Origin: DATADD01 sp046262355
GTDB taxonomy: Bacteria > Actinomycetota > CADDZG01 > WHSQ01
Assembly: GCA_046262355.1 (NCBI GenBank)
Contig: JBHEMX010000054.1
Location: 1-55,752, forward strand
Reading direction: 5' to 3'
Length of the DNA: 55,752 bases
Below the pieces are notes generated by a model. The model did no database searches, was not told the origin of the DNA, and was given only the letters and a program-made list of their open reading frames with translations. Positions 16,091 to 25,191 of this stretch are shown here, one piece after another. Both the position numbers and the translations under genes were made by a program. The stretch's first letter is position 1, and the number at the start of each line of letters is the position of its first letter.

Positions 16091-16462
16091 ATGACTGCGC
16101 AGGTAGAAGAGCCGGACGACGACCAGGTTGCGCTCGCCGTGGACACGCTGAAGCTCCTGGCCGATCCGACTCGCGTGCGGATCCTCTGGGCCCTGCTGCA
16201 CGGCGAGCACTCGGTCGGCCAGCTGGCCGACCACGTCGGTGCGAACGCAACCAGCGTGTCCCAGCATCTCGCCAAGCTGCGCCTCGCACGCCTCGTGCGG
16301 GCGCGGCGTGTGGGCACCTTCGTCTACTACCTAGCCGACAACGAGCATGTTCACCGGTTGCTGGAAGAGGCCCTCTTTCACACCAGTCACGTGTTGGAGG
16401 GTGTTCCTCCCAGTCGTAAGCAGGCCGGCCTGGCCAGGGTGCGGGAAGGTCGGCGCAGGTGA
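16091..16462 (+). CDS. ArsR/SmtB-family metal-sensing repressor
   Basis: A 123-residue winged-helix protein. LKLLADPTRVRILWALLHG and VSQHLAKLRLARLV are the ArsR signature and recognition helix. The C-terminal helix has H-x10-H-x2-H in EHVHRLLEEALFHTSH, matching the alpha-5 zinc/cobalt site D-x-H-x10-H-x2-H of CzrA/SmtB except that the first ligand position is Asn rather than Asp. It should release DNA when Zn, Co, Ni or Cd binds and so derepress the exporter that overlaps its stop codon (GTGA at 16459). ATG 16091 was chosen because the upstream extension is not protein-like. Confidence 0.88.
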   Translation: MTAQVEEPDDDQVALAVDTLKLLADPTRVRILWALLHGEHSVGQLADHVGANATSVSQHLAKLRLARLVRARRVGTFVYYLADNEHVHRLLEEALFHTSHVLEGVPPSRKQAGLARVREGRRR

Positions 16463-17514
16463 GTGCTTCCTCACCCGAACACGATCGGCCTGCTCGCCCG
16501 GATGATCGTGACGATCACGATCACGGCCACGGCCGGTTGGCGATGCTTCGCTCCGTCTTCTCGCCACACAGTCATGACGCTGCTGCCTCGATAGACCCCG
16601 CGGTCGAGGCAAGTGGCGATGGTATCCGGGCGCTGAGGCTGTCGCTCGCCGGATTGGCGATCACCGCCTTGCTGCAGTTGCTGATCGTCTTGGTCACCGG
16701 ATCGGTGGCCCTGCTCGCCGATACCTTCCACAACTTCACCGATGCGCTGACCGCCGCGCCGCTGTGGATCGCCTTCTCGCTCGCACGGCGGGCGCCGACG
16801 CGCCGCTTCACCCACGGCTATGGGCGTGCTGAGGAGCTGGCGGGTATCTTCATCGTCGCGATGATCGCTCTCTCCGCCGGCGTTGCCGCGTGGGAGTCGA
16901 TACACCGGCTGCTTGCTCCTCAGGAGATCACCAACGTGGGCTGGGTGGTCGTTGCAGGCGTGATCGGATTCGCCGGTAACGAACTAGTCGCCCTCTATCG
17001 GATCCGCGTTGGCCGCGCGATCGGATCGGCGGCATTGGTTGCGGACGGGCTACACGCCCGCACCGATGGACTGACATCTCTCGCCGTCGTGGCCGGGGCA
17101 CTCGGCGTTGCCGCCGGCTATCCCGTGGCCGACCCCATCGTCGGTCTGCTCATCAGCGTCGCCATCCTGTTCGTCCTCAAGGGAGCGGCGACGTCGATCT
17201 ACCATCGCATGATGGATGGGGTCGACCCCGCGCTCGTCGACCGCGTCGAGCGCGTTCTCTTGTCGACCGATGGGATAGAGAGCATCGACACTCTGCGGCT
17301 CCGCTGGATCGGCCACGAGCTGCGAGCCGAAGCCGAGGTCGTCTCCGACTTCAAGCTCAGCCTCTCGGAGGCACACGCGATCGCCGAGCGCGCCCGGCAT
17401 CGCCTCTTCCACGAGGTTCCCCGGCTGACCCAGGCGATCATTCACACGAGTCCGAACGCGAGGGATGGACGCGATCACCATGCCGAACTCGCCCACCACC
17501 TCGATCCGTCGTAG
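16459..17514 (+). CDS. Cation diffusion facilitator metal exporter
   Basis: A 351-residue CDF protein exporting divalent cations in exchange for protons. The N-terminus is His/Asp-rich (DDRDDHDHGHG), a metal-binding tail. The transport-site motifs are LLADTFHNFTDAL in the second membrane helix and VADGLHARTDGLTS in the fifth. A cytoplasmic C-terminal domain with more His residues ends the protein. It overlaps the ArsR gene by 4 nt, so the repressor and pump are one operon. The His-D-D-type sites favour zinc or cobalt as substrate. Confidence 0.92.
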   Translation: MSASSPEHDRPARPDDRDDHDHGHGRLAMLRSVFSPHSHDAAASIDPAVEASGDGIRALRLSLAGLAITALLQLLIVLVTGSVALLADTFHNFTDALTAAPLWIAFSLARRAPTRRFTHGYGRAEELAGIFIVAMIALSAGVAAWESIHRLLAPQEITNVGWVVVAGVIGFAGNELVALYRIRVGRAIGSAALVADGLHARTDGLTSLAVVAGALGVAAGYPVADPIVGLLISVAILFVLKGAATSIYHRMMDGVDPALVDRVERVLLSTDGIESIDTLRLRWIGHELRAEAEVVSDFKLSLSEAHAIAERARHRLFHEVPRLTQAIIHTSPNARDGRDHHAELAHHLDPS

Positions 17515-17588
17515 ATCGGTGCCGCAGCCGATCCGGTTGATTCCGGCGGGCGCAGGCCGCGGTCTTCACCGCCCACCGGGATTGGGAC

Positions 17589-18653
17589 GTGGCTGAACCG
17601 GTTGTGGCGCTGTCCCGGGGGCCGCTAGACGACGTCATCCATAGAGGTGACATCGCGGTGGTAGACGCCGATGGAACGCTTGTGGCGGCCGTAGGCGATC
17701 CGGTCGCCAAGATGGCGTACTGGCGCTCGGCGGCGAAGCCTTTCCAGGCGATGCCGTTGCTCTACAGCGGCGCAGCCGAGCGCTGGAGCTTGACGCCGGC
17801 GGATCTCGCCGTCGTCTGCGGCTCGCATAACGGTGAGCCGCAGCATATGCAGCGTGTTGCAGCCTTGCTCGAGCGCGCCGGGTTCGGGACAGAGGATCTC
17901 GTCTGCGGGCCACATCCTCCTCTCGATCCTTCGACCGCCGAGGCACTGCTGCGCGGTGGTGGTCGGCCGACCGCCCTCCACAGCAATTGCTCCGGTAATC
18001 ACGCCGGGATGCTCATCCTGGCGCGTCGGCTTGGCGCCGATCCGCGCGGCTACGAGTCCCCGATCCATCGCGTGCAGAAGGAGATCCTCGGCAATATCTG
18101 TTGCTTCACGGGCTTGGAGTCGGGCGACATAGCGGTCGGGGGCGACGGCTGTGGCGTCCCGACTTTCGGTACGAGCGTCTATCACATGGCGCTTGCATTC
18201 GCTCGTCTCACCGCTCCATCGGGGCTGGTGGACGGCAAGCGTGTGCTCGCTGCCGAAGCGATCTGCCGGTCCATGATGGCTCATCCCTACATGGTTGCAG
18301 GCCGCGAGCGCTTCGATACAGAGCTCATGCTGGCAGCTTCCGGCCGGCTCGTCGCCAAAGGAGGCGCCGGCGGGGTCTGCTGCATCGGTCTCACAAGCGG
18401 TATCGGCATCGCGCTCAAGCTCGAGGACGGAGCCGATCCGACCGCGGCGGGACGCCCCACAACGGTCGCGGCCGTCGAGACACTTCGGCAGCTTGGCGCC
18501 CTCGAGGATGCCGCTCTCGCCGGGCTCAGACGCTTCGCGCATCCGGTCGTCGGCGACATCTCAGGGCACCCCGTCGGCGAGGCGCGCCCGAGCTTCACGC
18601 TCACCTCCGGTTCGAGCAGCTCTCGATCCCGGCCACGAGCGGCGCGGCCGTGA
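17589..18653 (+). CDS. Asparaginase II-family protein (bacterial/plant type, pfam06089-like)
   Basis: A 354-residue protein of the asparaginase II family that would hydrolyse L-asparagine to aspartate and ammonia. Recognisable segments are YWRSAAKPFQAMPLL, CGSHNGEPQHM, the conserved LHSNCSGNHAGML and the GGDGCGVPTF motif. The start is GTG 17589. The last 15 residues after the family end (GEARPSFTL) are Ser/Arg-rich and may be a recent C-terminal extension. The stop overlaps a possible 34-codon frame. Confidence 0.88.
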   Translation: MAEPVVALSRGPLDDVIHRGDIAVVDADGTLVAAVGDPVAKMAYWRSAAKPFQAMPLLYSGAAERWSLTPADLAVVCGSHNGEPQHMQRVAALLERAGFGTEDLVCGPHPPLDPSTAEALLRGGGRPTALHSNCSGNHAGMLILARRLGADPRGYESPIHRVQKEILGNICCFTGLESGDIAVGGDGCGVPTFGTSVYHMALAFARLTAPSGLVDGKRVLAAEAICRSMMAHPYMVAGRERFDTELMLAASGRLVAKGGAGGVCCIGLTSGIGIALKLEDGADPTAAGRPTTVAAVETLRQLGALEDAALAGLRRFAHPVVGDISGHPVGEARPSFTLTSGSSSSRSRPRAARP

Positions 18654-18754
18654 CGGACCCGCCAACGCCCGCCACGGACATGATGCGCCACCTCACCGAT
18701 GATCTTCTGGGAGGCGCCGATCCCTTGTCTCCTACGCCGCGCTGGCTGCTGTGA
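18650..18754 (+). CDS. Possible 34-residue small protein overlapping the asparaginase stop
   Basis: GTG at 18650 overlaps the asparaginase TGA in the GTGA manner common in this genome. The frame encodes a short acidic peptide with MMRHLTDDLLGGADPL. There is no independent evidence of translation. The rest of the gap up to 18886 holds no gene that I can see. Confidence 0.25.
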   Translation: MTDPPTPATDMMRHLTDDLLGGADPLSPTPRWLL

Positions 18755-18886
18755 GCGGAACAAAGGTTCCCCAGTCGCTCTTGCGGGTAAGCGACGGTGA
18801 GAGGCGCAGGTCGCCTCAGGGTCCGAACGCAACCTGGATCTTTGGTTCGTCGACGATCATCGACCGATCCGCACGGAGGGGCACGC

Positions 18887-20353
18887 ATGCCATCGAAGGA
18901 ACAAGAGGCAAAGGTCGTAGACGACGTCGCCAAGGGGCTCTACATCGATGGGCGGTGGAGCGAAGCCTCGAGCGGCAAGAGCTTCGGGATCGAGGACCCG
19001 TCGACGGGTCAGGTTCTCTGCGAGGTCGCCGACGCGGACGGCGGCGACGCGATCCGCGCCTTGGATGCTGCGGTTACTGCTCAAGCCGAATGGGCCGCCC
19101 AGGCCCCGCGCGCGAGGGGCGAGATCCTGAGACGAGCGTGGGAGACGATCACCGAGCGCGTGGACGATCTCGCGCTTCTCATGACCCTCGAGATGGGCAA
19201 GTCGCTGGCGGAATCAAAGGCCGAGATAGCTTACGGTGCCGACTTCTTCCGCTGGTTCGCAGAAGAAGCCACTCGCATCGAGGGTAACTACCAAGTCGCT
19301 GCCAACGGGCAAGGCCGCACTCTTGTGATGCGCCAGCCCGTCGGTCCCTGTGTCTTCGTTACTCCGTGGAACTTCCCTATGGCGATGGGGACGCGCAAGA
19401 TCGGCCCCGCGCTCGCGGCAGGCTGCACGATGGTCATGAAGCCTGCAGGCGCCACCCCTCTGTCCATGAACGCCTTGGCCCAGATCCTCGAAGAAGCCGG
19501 TCTTCCCGCCGGCGTGCTCAACGTCATCACGACATCGTCGTCGAGTGAGACCGTGGGGCCGCTGCTCCAAGATCCCCGCACCCGCAAGCTGTCCTTCACC
19601 GGCTCCACTGAAGTCGGACGAAGGCTGATGGAACAAGCGTCCCAGAACCTGCTGCGCGTCTCGATGGAGCTCGGCGGCAACGCACCCTTCATCGTCTTCG
19701 ATGATGCCGACCTGGACGCCGCGGTTCAGGGCGCCATGCTTGCCAAGATGCGCAACATCGGCGAGTCGTGTGTCGCCGCCAACCGCTTCTACATCGCAGA
19801 GCCGATCGCCGATGAGTTCGCCGGCAGACTCGTCGAGGAGATGGCGGCGCTCAAGGTGGGGCGCGGAACCGATCCGGATGTTTCGGTAGGGCCGCTCATC
19901 AATGAGGAGCAGCGCGACAAGGTGATCGAGCTCGTCGACGACGCCACGCAGCGAGGGGCGAAGTGCATCCTCGGAGGAAGGTCACTCGACGGCGCCGGTT
20001 ACTTCTACGAGCCCAGCGTGCTCACGGGGGTCACTCCGGACGCGCGCGTACTCAAAGAGGAGATCTTTGGCCCGGTCGCGCCGATAGCAACTTTCTCCGC
20101 CGAAGATGAGGCGATCGAAGCAGCCAACGACACCGAGTACGGCCTCGTCGCGTACGTCTTCACACGCGACATCACGCGAGCTCTGCGTGTCGTGGAGAGG
20201 CTGGACACCGGGATGGTGGGGCTCAACAAGGGAATGGTCTCGAATCCTGCAGCGCCCTTCGGTGGCGTCAAGCATTCCGGTTTCGGGCGCGAGGGGGGCA
20301 GGGAAGGGATCCTCGAATATCTCGCGACAAAGAACGTGGCCGTCGACCTCTAA
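18887..20353 (+). CDS. gabD: NAD(P)-dependent succinate-semialdehyde dehydrogenase family aldehyde dehydrogenase
   Basis: A 488-residue aldehyde dehydrogenase, closest in style to succinate-semialdehyde dehydrogenases. VTPWNFPMAMGTRK, the FTGSTEVGRRL nucleotide loop, the general base in MELGGNAPFIV and the catalytic Cys in GESCVAANRF are all present. EEIFGPVAPI and APFGGVKHSGFGREGG are the usual C-terminal motifs. The start at ATG 18887 has a GGAGGGG ribosome site. The frame is open upstream, but that segment is not conserved-looking. Substrate assignment is by resemblance only. Confidence 0.88.
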   Translation: MPSKEQEAKVVDDVAKGLYIDGRWSEASSGKSFGIEDPSTGQVLCEVADADGGDAIRALDAAVTAQAEWAAQAPRARGEILRRAWETITERVDDLALLMTLEMGKSLAESKAEIAYGADFFRWFAEEATRIEGNYQVAANGQGRTLVMRQPVGPCVFVTPWNFPMAMGTRKIGPALAAGCTMVMKPAGATPLSMNALAQILEEAGLPAGVLNVITTSSSSETVGPLLQDPRTRKLSFTGSTEVGRRLMEQASQNLLRVSMELGGNAPFIVFDDADLDAAVQGAMLAKMRNIGESCVAANRFYIAEPIADEFAGRLVEEMAALKVGRGTDPDVSVGPLINEEQRDKVIELVDDATQRGAKCILGGRSLDGAGYFYEPSVLTGVTPDARVLKEEIFGPVAPIATFSAEDEAIEAANDTEYGLVAYVFTRDITRALRVVERLDTGMVGLNKGMVSNPAAPFGGVKHSGFGREGGREGILEYLATKNVAVDL

Positions 20354-20718
20354 AGGTGGGTTCCCGGCTCTAGTACGGCCGCGCCGGGTATCCGGGCATC
20401 CCGGTCCAGAGAAGCCTCGGGCGATCGAGCGGACGGCCGGAGTGACCGCACCGCGGCTTTTCAGCGGGTCTTAAGCGTGCCGGGGTCCCCTCGGGATGGA
20501 GCGGTTGGGGTCGAGAGTGCCGTCACCCCACGTAACTCCGCCTAGGCGGCGCTAGCCCCCGACCGCTCCACCGGGCCGAGCGCGCCCGGCGAGGGGATCG
20601 AGCCCCTCGACCAGAACACGCCACGTCCCGGCTGCACCCGCCTGCAGCGGTCCACGCCCGCCTGGCATAAAGGTGCGAACCTTAGGCGCTCGCCGGCTCG
20701 CGATCGAGGGAGGGAGAT
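20354..20718. other. Structured 365-nt leader upstream of modABC
   Basis: No gene is convincing here. The region has a palindrome CCGCCTAGGCGG at 20538-20549 and a 7-bp hairpin CGAGGGG/CCCCTCG at 20590-20609. A GGGGT/ACCCC pairing lies upstream of these. It could hold a promoter with a regulatory RNA for the molybdate transporter, but I could not match it to the Moco riboswitch. Confidence 0.3.
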
Positions 20719-21522
20719 GTGAACAGGGTCGTCGCCCGCCCGTGGTCGCGCGCGCTCGTGCTGGTCGTCGTGGTGCTCTCGGGCGCATGTGCCGATGATC
20801 GCTCGACCGCGACCGGGCGAGGAGGCGGAGAGGGCTTCGGTACCGTCACGGTCTTTGCCGCTTCGAGCCTCACGGAATCGTTCACGGAGCTCGGCGAGAG
20901 GCTCGAGAGCCACCGTCCCGGCACGTCCGTCGTCCTCAACTTTGCTTCGTCGTCCGATCTCGCGCTGCAGATCACCGAGGGTGCGCCGGCCGACGTGTTC
21001 GCCTCCGCCGACACGCTGCAGATGGCGGTCGTCGAGGATGCCGGGCTCGCCCGGAACCCTATGCTCTTCGCGACCAACGAGCTCGTCGTCATCGTCCCGA
21101 GCGACGATCCCGCCCGCATCGAGACCCCTCGCGACGTAGCGAAGAGTGGAGTGAAGCTCGTGCTCCCCGCGCCCGAGGTCCCCGCCGGCAACTACGCGCG
21201 CCGGGCGTTCGACGCACTCGGTATCGCCGACGCTGCCGAAGCCAACGTCGTGTCCAACGAGGACGACGTCAAGGCCGTGGTCACGAAGGTCGCCCTGGGT
21301 GAAGCCGACGCAGGCGTCGTGTACGTCACCGACGCGACCACCGAGGTGCGCGACAGCATCGAGGTGATCCCCTTCCCGCCTCAGGTCGACGTCCTCGCCG
21401 AGTACCCGATCGCGACATTGGAGGACGCGCCCAACCCTCGAGGAGCCGGAGCGTTCATCGACCTCACCCTGTCGCGCGAGGGGCGCCGGTTGCTGGCTGC
21501 ATATGGCTTCGGCGCGCCGTAG
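20719..21522 (+). CDS. modA: Molybdate ABC transporter substrate-binding lipoprotein
   Basis: A 267-residue ModA. GTG 20719 has an AGGGAGGGAG ribosome site. The signal peptide ends in a lipobox (LSGAC, Cys near residue 25), so it is membrane-anchored. The mature part begins TVTVFAASSLTESF, a ModA signature with the Ser residues that hold the oxyanion, then NFASSSDLALQITEGAPADVFASAD and PAGNYARRAF. It binds molybdate or tungstate. Its last 20 bp overlap modB. Confidence 0.95.
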   Translation: MNRVVARPWSRALVLVVVVLSGACADDRSTATGRGGGEGFGTVTVFAASSLTESFTELGERLESHRPGTSVVLNFASSSDLALQITEGAPADVFASADTLQMAVVEDAGLARNPMLFATNELVVIVPSDDPARIETPRDVAKSGVKLVLPAPEVPAGNYARRAFDALGIADAAEANVVSNEDDVKAVVTKVALGEADAGVVYVTDATTEVRDSIEVIPFPPQVDVLAEYPIATLEDAPNPRGAGAFIDLTLSREGRRLLAAYGFGAP

Positions 21523-22309
21523 CCCGCGCGGGCCGGGACCGGCGCCGGTCGTGATCGGCGTCCTCGCCGCGCTGGCGGCTGCGTTCTTCGTTCTCCCGCT
21601 GGTCGGGCTCGCTCTGCGCGCGCCGTGGAGCGATGCGTGGGTCCGCCTCACGGAGCCCGAGATCCTCGATTCCCTGCGCCTGTCGCTAGTCGTGTCCGTC
21701 GCCGCGCTGATGCTGGCGCTCCTGCTCGGCGCGCCGCTTGCGTGGGTCCTCGCGCGTACGACCTTTCCCGGGCGACGTCTGCTGCGCGGACTGGTCCTGC
21801 TGCCGATGGTGTTGCCGCCCGTTGTCGCCGGCGTTGGATTGCTCTCCGCGCTCGGGCGTCGAGGTCTTCTCGGGTCGCTGCTCGAGGGGCTCGGCGTGTC
21901 GTTGCCCTTTACTACCGCCGCGGCGGCGATCGCCGCCGCCTTCGTCGGCGCGCCGTTCCTCGTCGTGACGCTCGAGGCGGGCTTGCGTGTGGCGGGTACC
22001 AGGCTCGAAGACGCCGCGGCGACCCTCGGGGCGAGTCGCTTCACGATCATGCGAACGGTGACCTTGCCCGCCGTGGCGCCGTCGCTTGCGGCCGGGGCAA
22101 CGCTGTGCTGGGCGCGTGCGCTCGGCGAGTTCGGCGCCACGATCGTGTTCGCGGGGAACCTGCGCGGCACGACGCAGACGGGGCCGCTTGCGGTCTACGA
22201 GGAGCTGCAGACCGGAGACGTAGCAGGCGCCGTGTTGCTGAGCCTGCTTCTGCTCGTGGCCTCGCTCGGCGTCCTGATAGCCCTGAGAGAGAGACTCTCG
22301 CTGCGATGA
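21503..22309 (+). CDS. modB: Molybdate ABC transporter permease
   Basis: A 268-residue permease with about six membrane helices. The EAA loop contacting the ATPase reads EDAAATLGASRFTIMRTVTLP (around residues 165-185), and LGEFGATIVFAGN is the typical ModB stretch. It overlaps modA by 20 bp and modC by 4 bp (ATGA), so the three are one operon. Confidence 0.95.
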   Translation: MASARRSPRGPGPAPVVIGVLAALAAAFFVLPLVGLALRAPWSDAWVRLTEPEILDSLRLSLVVSVAALMLALLLGAPLAWVLARTTFPGRRLLRGLVLLPMVLPPVVAGVGLLSALGRRGLLGSLLEGLGVSLPFTTAAAAIAAAFVGAPFLVVTLEAGLRVAGTRLEDAAATLGASRFTIMRTVTLPAVAPSLAAGATLCWARALGEFGATIVFAGNLRGTTQTGPLAVYEELQTGDVAGAVLLSLLLLVASLGVLIALRERLSLR

Positions 22310-23382
22310 ATGCACTGTCCGCGCACGTCGCGCTCGCACGTGGCGATCTCATCCTCGACGTCGAGGTGAACGTCGCGGCGGGGGAAACGGTAGCGCTGCT
22401 CGGACCCAATGCCGCCGGCAAGTCGACGCTCGTCGAAGCGTTGTGCGGGCTGATCCCGATCGACGCCGGAGAGGTGCGCGTAGGAGGAGACCTCTGGGAG
22501 AGCCGCAACGAGCGTGTGCGGCTGCATCCTCAGCAAAGATCGGTGGGGGTCATGTTCCAGAGCCTGTTGCTGTTTCCGGCGCTGTCTGCGGTGGACAACG
22601 TCGCCTACGGTCTGCGTGCATCACACATGTCGAAGGTCGCGGCGCGCGCCACAGCTCTTCGAGTTATGGAGCGCTTCGACATAGCAGACGTAGCAGAGCA
22701 GATGCCGAGCACGCTCTCAGGAGGCCAGGCGCAGCGGGTCGCGCTGGCGCGCGCTCTCGCCGTGGAACCCGATGTCCTCTTGCTCGACGAGCCGATGTCG
22801 TCGCTCGATATCGAGAACCGAGCAGAGGCACGCCGCGCGCTGGGCGACGCGCTGGACGGGTTCGCCGGCGCGACCCTTCTCGTCACGCACGAACCGTTGG
22901 AAGCGATGGCACTGGCCGATCGGCTCGTGATCATCGAGCGGGGCCGCATCGTGCAGACGGGAACGATGGGGGACATCCGTCGTCATCCCCGCTCGCGTTA
23001 CGTCGCGTCTCTGGTCGGCGTCAACCTCCTCACCGGAAGGATCGTACGGCGCTCGGATCACGTCGTGCTCGACACGGGCGAGGGTGAGCTCGTGATCACC
23101 CACGAAGGACCTCGGTCGGCTCGAGCGCTCGCCACGGTGCACCCGAGAGCGATCGCGCTTTCGACTCGCCCGCTCGCCGGAGGAAGCTCGATCCGCAACG
23201 TCGTCCGGTCGAGGGTCGCCGCGCTGGATGTCGAGGCCGATCGCGTGCGCGTCGAGCTTCACGGCAGGCCTCCGTTAACCGCGGAGATAACGATCGAGGC
23301 GCACGCAGAGCTCGCCTTGGAGGTGGGCCAGGAGGTGTGGGCGGCGGTCAAGGCGACGCAGATCGACGTCCATCCGGCATAG
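22306..23382 (+). CDS. modC: Molybdate ABC transporter ATP-binding protein
   Basis: A 358-residue ATPase. It starts at ATG 22306 overlapping the modB stop. Walker A is GPNAAGKST (residues 33-41), the signature is LSGGQAQRVALARAL, and Walker B is VLLLDEPMSSLD followed by the switch His in LLVTHEP. The C-terminal 70 residues form a TOBE/Mop-type domain (NVVRSRVAALDVE...) that binds molybdate. Frames that begin further upstream are antisense or shifted reads of modB and were discarded. Molybdate supply suggests a molybdenum enzyme such as formate or CO dehydrogenase elsewhere. Confidence 0.95.
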   Translation: MNALSAHVALARGDLILDVEVNVAAGETVALLGPNAAGKSTLVEALCGLIPIDAGEVRVGGDLWESRNERVRLHPQQRSVGVMFQSLLLFPALSAVDNVAYGLRASHMSKVAARATALRVMERFDIADVAEQMPSTLSGGQAQRVALARALAVEPDVLLLDEPMSSLDIENRAEARRALGDALDGFAGATLLVTHEPLEAMALADRLVIIERGRIVQTGTMGDIRRHPRSRYVASLVGVNLLTGRIVRRSDHVVLDTGEGELVITHEGPRSARALATVHPRAIALSTRPLAGGSSIRNVVRSRVAALDVEADRVRVELHGRPPLTAEITIEAHAELALEVGQEVWAAVKATQIDVHPA

Positions 23383-23577
23383 TCCATCATCTGAGCCACG
23401 AGGACCGGCGCGCATAGCCCGGGCCGTCTCGGGGATGAGCCAGGGATCCAAGGAACAGGGCTCGACGACGAGCAGGTACCCGCCGCAGGCGTGGGCGCAT
23501 TGCTGCGCTTCCGCACCGATGCACAGCCCGATGCATAGCCTCGGCGGGCTCCTCCGTTTCCGGCGCAAGGAGCTCAT
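23275..23577 (-). CDS. Possible small Cys-containing protein or remnant
   Basis: A 100-codon frame whose middle reads LCIGLCIGAEAQQCAHACGG and then LVVEPCSLDPWLIPETARAM, which looks like real protein with paired Cys. The 3' end runs 108 bp antisense into modC, so either the true protein is shorter or this is a remnant. I know no family for it. The region up to the sigma factor at 23649 holds nothing else. Confidence 0.3.
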   Translation of the reverse strand: MSSLRRKRRSPPRLCIGLCIGAEAQQCAHACGGYLLVVEPCSLDPWLIPETARAMRAGPRGSDDGLCRMDVDLRRLDRRPHLLAHLQGELCVRLDRYLRG

Positions 23578-23648
23578 GCCGCTGCGGTGAGGCCGGCGGG
23601 TGGCGCAGCCAGATCTCACGTTTCTTGCCGCCGGGACGTTGAATAGGC

Positions 23649-24119
23649 GTGATGCTGCCGCCCTTCCAGATCTTCATCGAACAGCACGGCGATGCCGTCC
23701 TCCGCTTCCTGCTCCTTTCCGTCGGTCCCGACGAGGCCGAGGACTGCTGGCAGGAGACGTTCATGGCGGCGTTGCGCGCCTACCCGCGCCTGGAGCGCGA
23801 CACCAACCTGAGGGCGTGGGCGCTGAAGATCGCCCAGCGCAAGGCGATCGACGCGCAGCGAGGGCGGGCGCGCCGGGCGCAGCCGAGCGCGCTGCTCCCC
23901 GACGTCGAGGAGCGCGACTGGGGAGGCGGCCCGGAGCCGGGGCTGTGGGCCGCGGTCAAGGGGCTCCCCGCCAAGCAGCGCGCCGCCGTGGCCGCTCGAT
24001 ACGTCGCCGATCTCGCCTACGCGGACGTCGGCGCGGTCGTCGGATGCTCCGAGGATGCCGCGCGCCAGAACGTAAGAGAGGGGCTCAAGAAGCTCCGGAA
24101 GGAGTTCCACCATGGTTGA
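23649..24119 (+). CDS. ECF-family RNA polymerase sigma factor
   Basis: A 156-residue sigma-70 family protein. Region 2 covers DEAEDCWQETFMAALRAYPRL and NLRAWALKIAQRKAIDAQR. Region 4 is LPAKQRAAVAARYVADLAYADVGAVVGCSEDAARQNVREGLKKL in pieces, with a helix-turn-helix. It overlaps the following ogt gene by 8 bp, so sigma and DNA-repair enzyme are co-expressed. No anti-sigma factor is adjacent. GTG 23649 or ATG 23652 may start it. Confidence 0.88.
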   Translation: MMLPPFQIFIEQHGDAVLRFLLLSVGPDEAEDCWQETFMAALRAYPRLERDTNLRAWALKIAQRKAIDAQRGRARRAQPSALLPDVEERDWGGGPEPGLWAAVKGLPAKQRAAVAARYVADLAYADVGAVVGCSEDAARQNVREGLKKLRKEFHHG

Positions 24120-24723
24120 GCTGGAGAGATCGTTGAGGGACCTGGCCCGGAGCAACGGGGTTCCCGGAGCGGCCGCCGCGGCGGGCCGCTTAGCGCGGCG
24201 CGCCGCCGACGCTGGGCTGGTCGAGGTCGCCTACGCCCACGTCGGCTCCCCCCTCGGCCCGCTGCTCGTGGCTGCGACCCGGCGGGGACTCGTGCGCCTG
24301 AGCCTCGATGCAGCGGCGCGTGACGAGGTCCTCGGCGAGCTGTCCGCGGCCGTCTCGCCGCGCGTGCTGGAGGTTCCGGCGCGCCTGGACGAGGCGCGCC
24401 GTCAGCTCGACGAGTACTTCGAGGGCTCCCGGCGCGCCTTCGATCTGCCCCTGGATCTCCGTCTCGTCGACGGCTTCCGTCGACGCGTTCTTGCAACTGC
24501 CGAAGCGATCCCGTTCGGATCCGTCGCCACCTACGCGGAGGTGGCGGTGCAGGCGGGGAGCGCATGCGCCGCGCGCGCGGCGGGATCTGCGCTCGCCGCC
24601 AACCCGATCCCGATCGTCGTGCCGTGCCATCGTGTCTTGCGCACCGGTGGCAAGCTCGGCGGGTACGTCGGCGGTCTCGAGCGCAAGCGCTTCCTGCTCG
24701 AGCTGGAGGGTGCGCGGGTCTGA
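24112..24723 (+). CDS. ogt: Methylated-DNA-[protein]-cysteine S-methyltransferase
   Basis: A 203-residue DNA-repair protein that transfers the methyl group from O6-methylguanine to its own Cys. The active site is IPIVVPCHRVLRTGG (PCHRV, Cys about residue 173). IPFGSVATYAEVA is the preceding helix-turn region. The N-terminal 40 residues are an extra helical extension (DLARSNGVPGAAAAAGRLAR). It overlaps the sigma factor gene, suggesting stress-linked expression. Confidence 0.93.
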   Translation: MVELERSLRDLARSNGVPGAAAAAGRLARRAADAGLVEVAYAHVGSPLGPLLVAATRRGLVRLSLDAAARDEVLGELSAAVSPRVLEVPARLDEARRQLDEYFEGSRRAFDLPLDLRLVDGFRRRVLATAEAIPFGSVATYAEVAVQAGSACAARAAGSALAANPIPIVVPCHRVLRTGGKLGGYVGGLERKRFLLELEGARV

Positions 24724-24815
24724 CGAGGGCGAAGTTCGTAGGGAGGTGTCGAAAAGCGCGGCGCGCCGTTCGTCCCTAGGACAAGAGCCGTACTCGAGAC
24801 AAGGGAGGAAGCGCC

Positions 24816-25178
24816 ATGCGTTACCTGCTGTTGATCTACACCGCCCAGCGCCCGGACGACTGGGAGGAGGAGGCGGCACAGGCCGAGATGGACGCGTACT
24901 ACGCGTTCATGGGCGAGATGGGATCGCGCGGCCTGCTTCAAGGCGGCGAGGCGTTGCAGGCGACCACGTCGGCGACGACGGTTCGCACCAGAGATGGAGA
25001 GGTGCTCACGACCGACGGGCCGTTCGCCGAGACCAAGGAGCAGCTCGGCGGGTACTTCCTCGTCGACTGCAAGGACCTCGACGAGGCGATCGAGGTCGCG
25101 TCCAAGATCCCCTCGGCGACCCACGGCTCGATCGAGGTCCGTCCGATCCTCGAGCTGCCCAGCGAGCCTCAGGGATAG
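24816..25178 (+). CDS. YCII/DGPF-domain protein
   Basis: A 120-residue YCII-related protein. MRYLLLIYTAQ, the DGPFAETKEQLGGYFLVD motif and the ATHGSIEVRPI end are typical. This family is regularly encoded next to the SigJ-like sigma factor that follows at 25192, separated by 13 nt. The role is unknown; possibly a sensor or enzyme partner of that sigma factor. Confidence 0.9.
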   Translation: MRYLLLIYTAQRPDDWEEEAAQAEMDAYYAFMGEMGSRGLLQGGEALQATTSATTVRTRDGEVLTTDGPFAETKEQLGGYFLVDCKDLDEAIEVASKIPSATHGSIEVRPILELPSEPQG

Positions 25179-25191
25179 AGCTCACGCGGCG

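Noticed and set aside
20542..22170. 542-codon minus-strand open frame opposite modA and modB
   Set aside because: Shadow of two clearly recognisable transporter genes; no family-like sequence.
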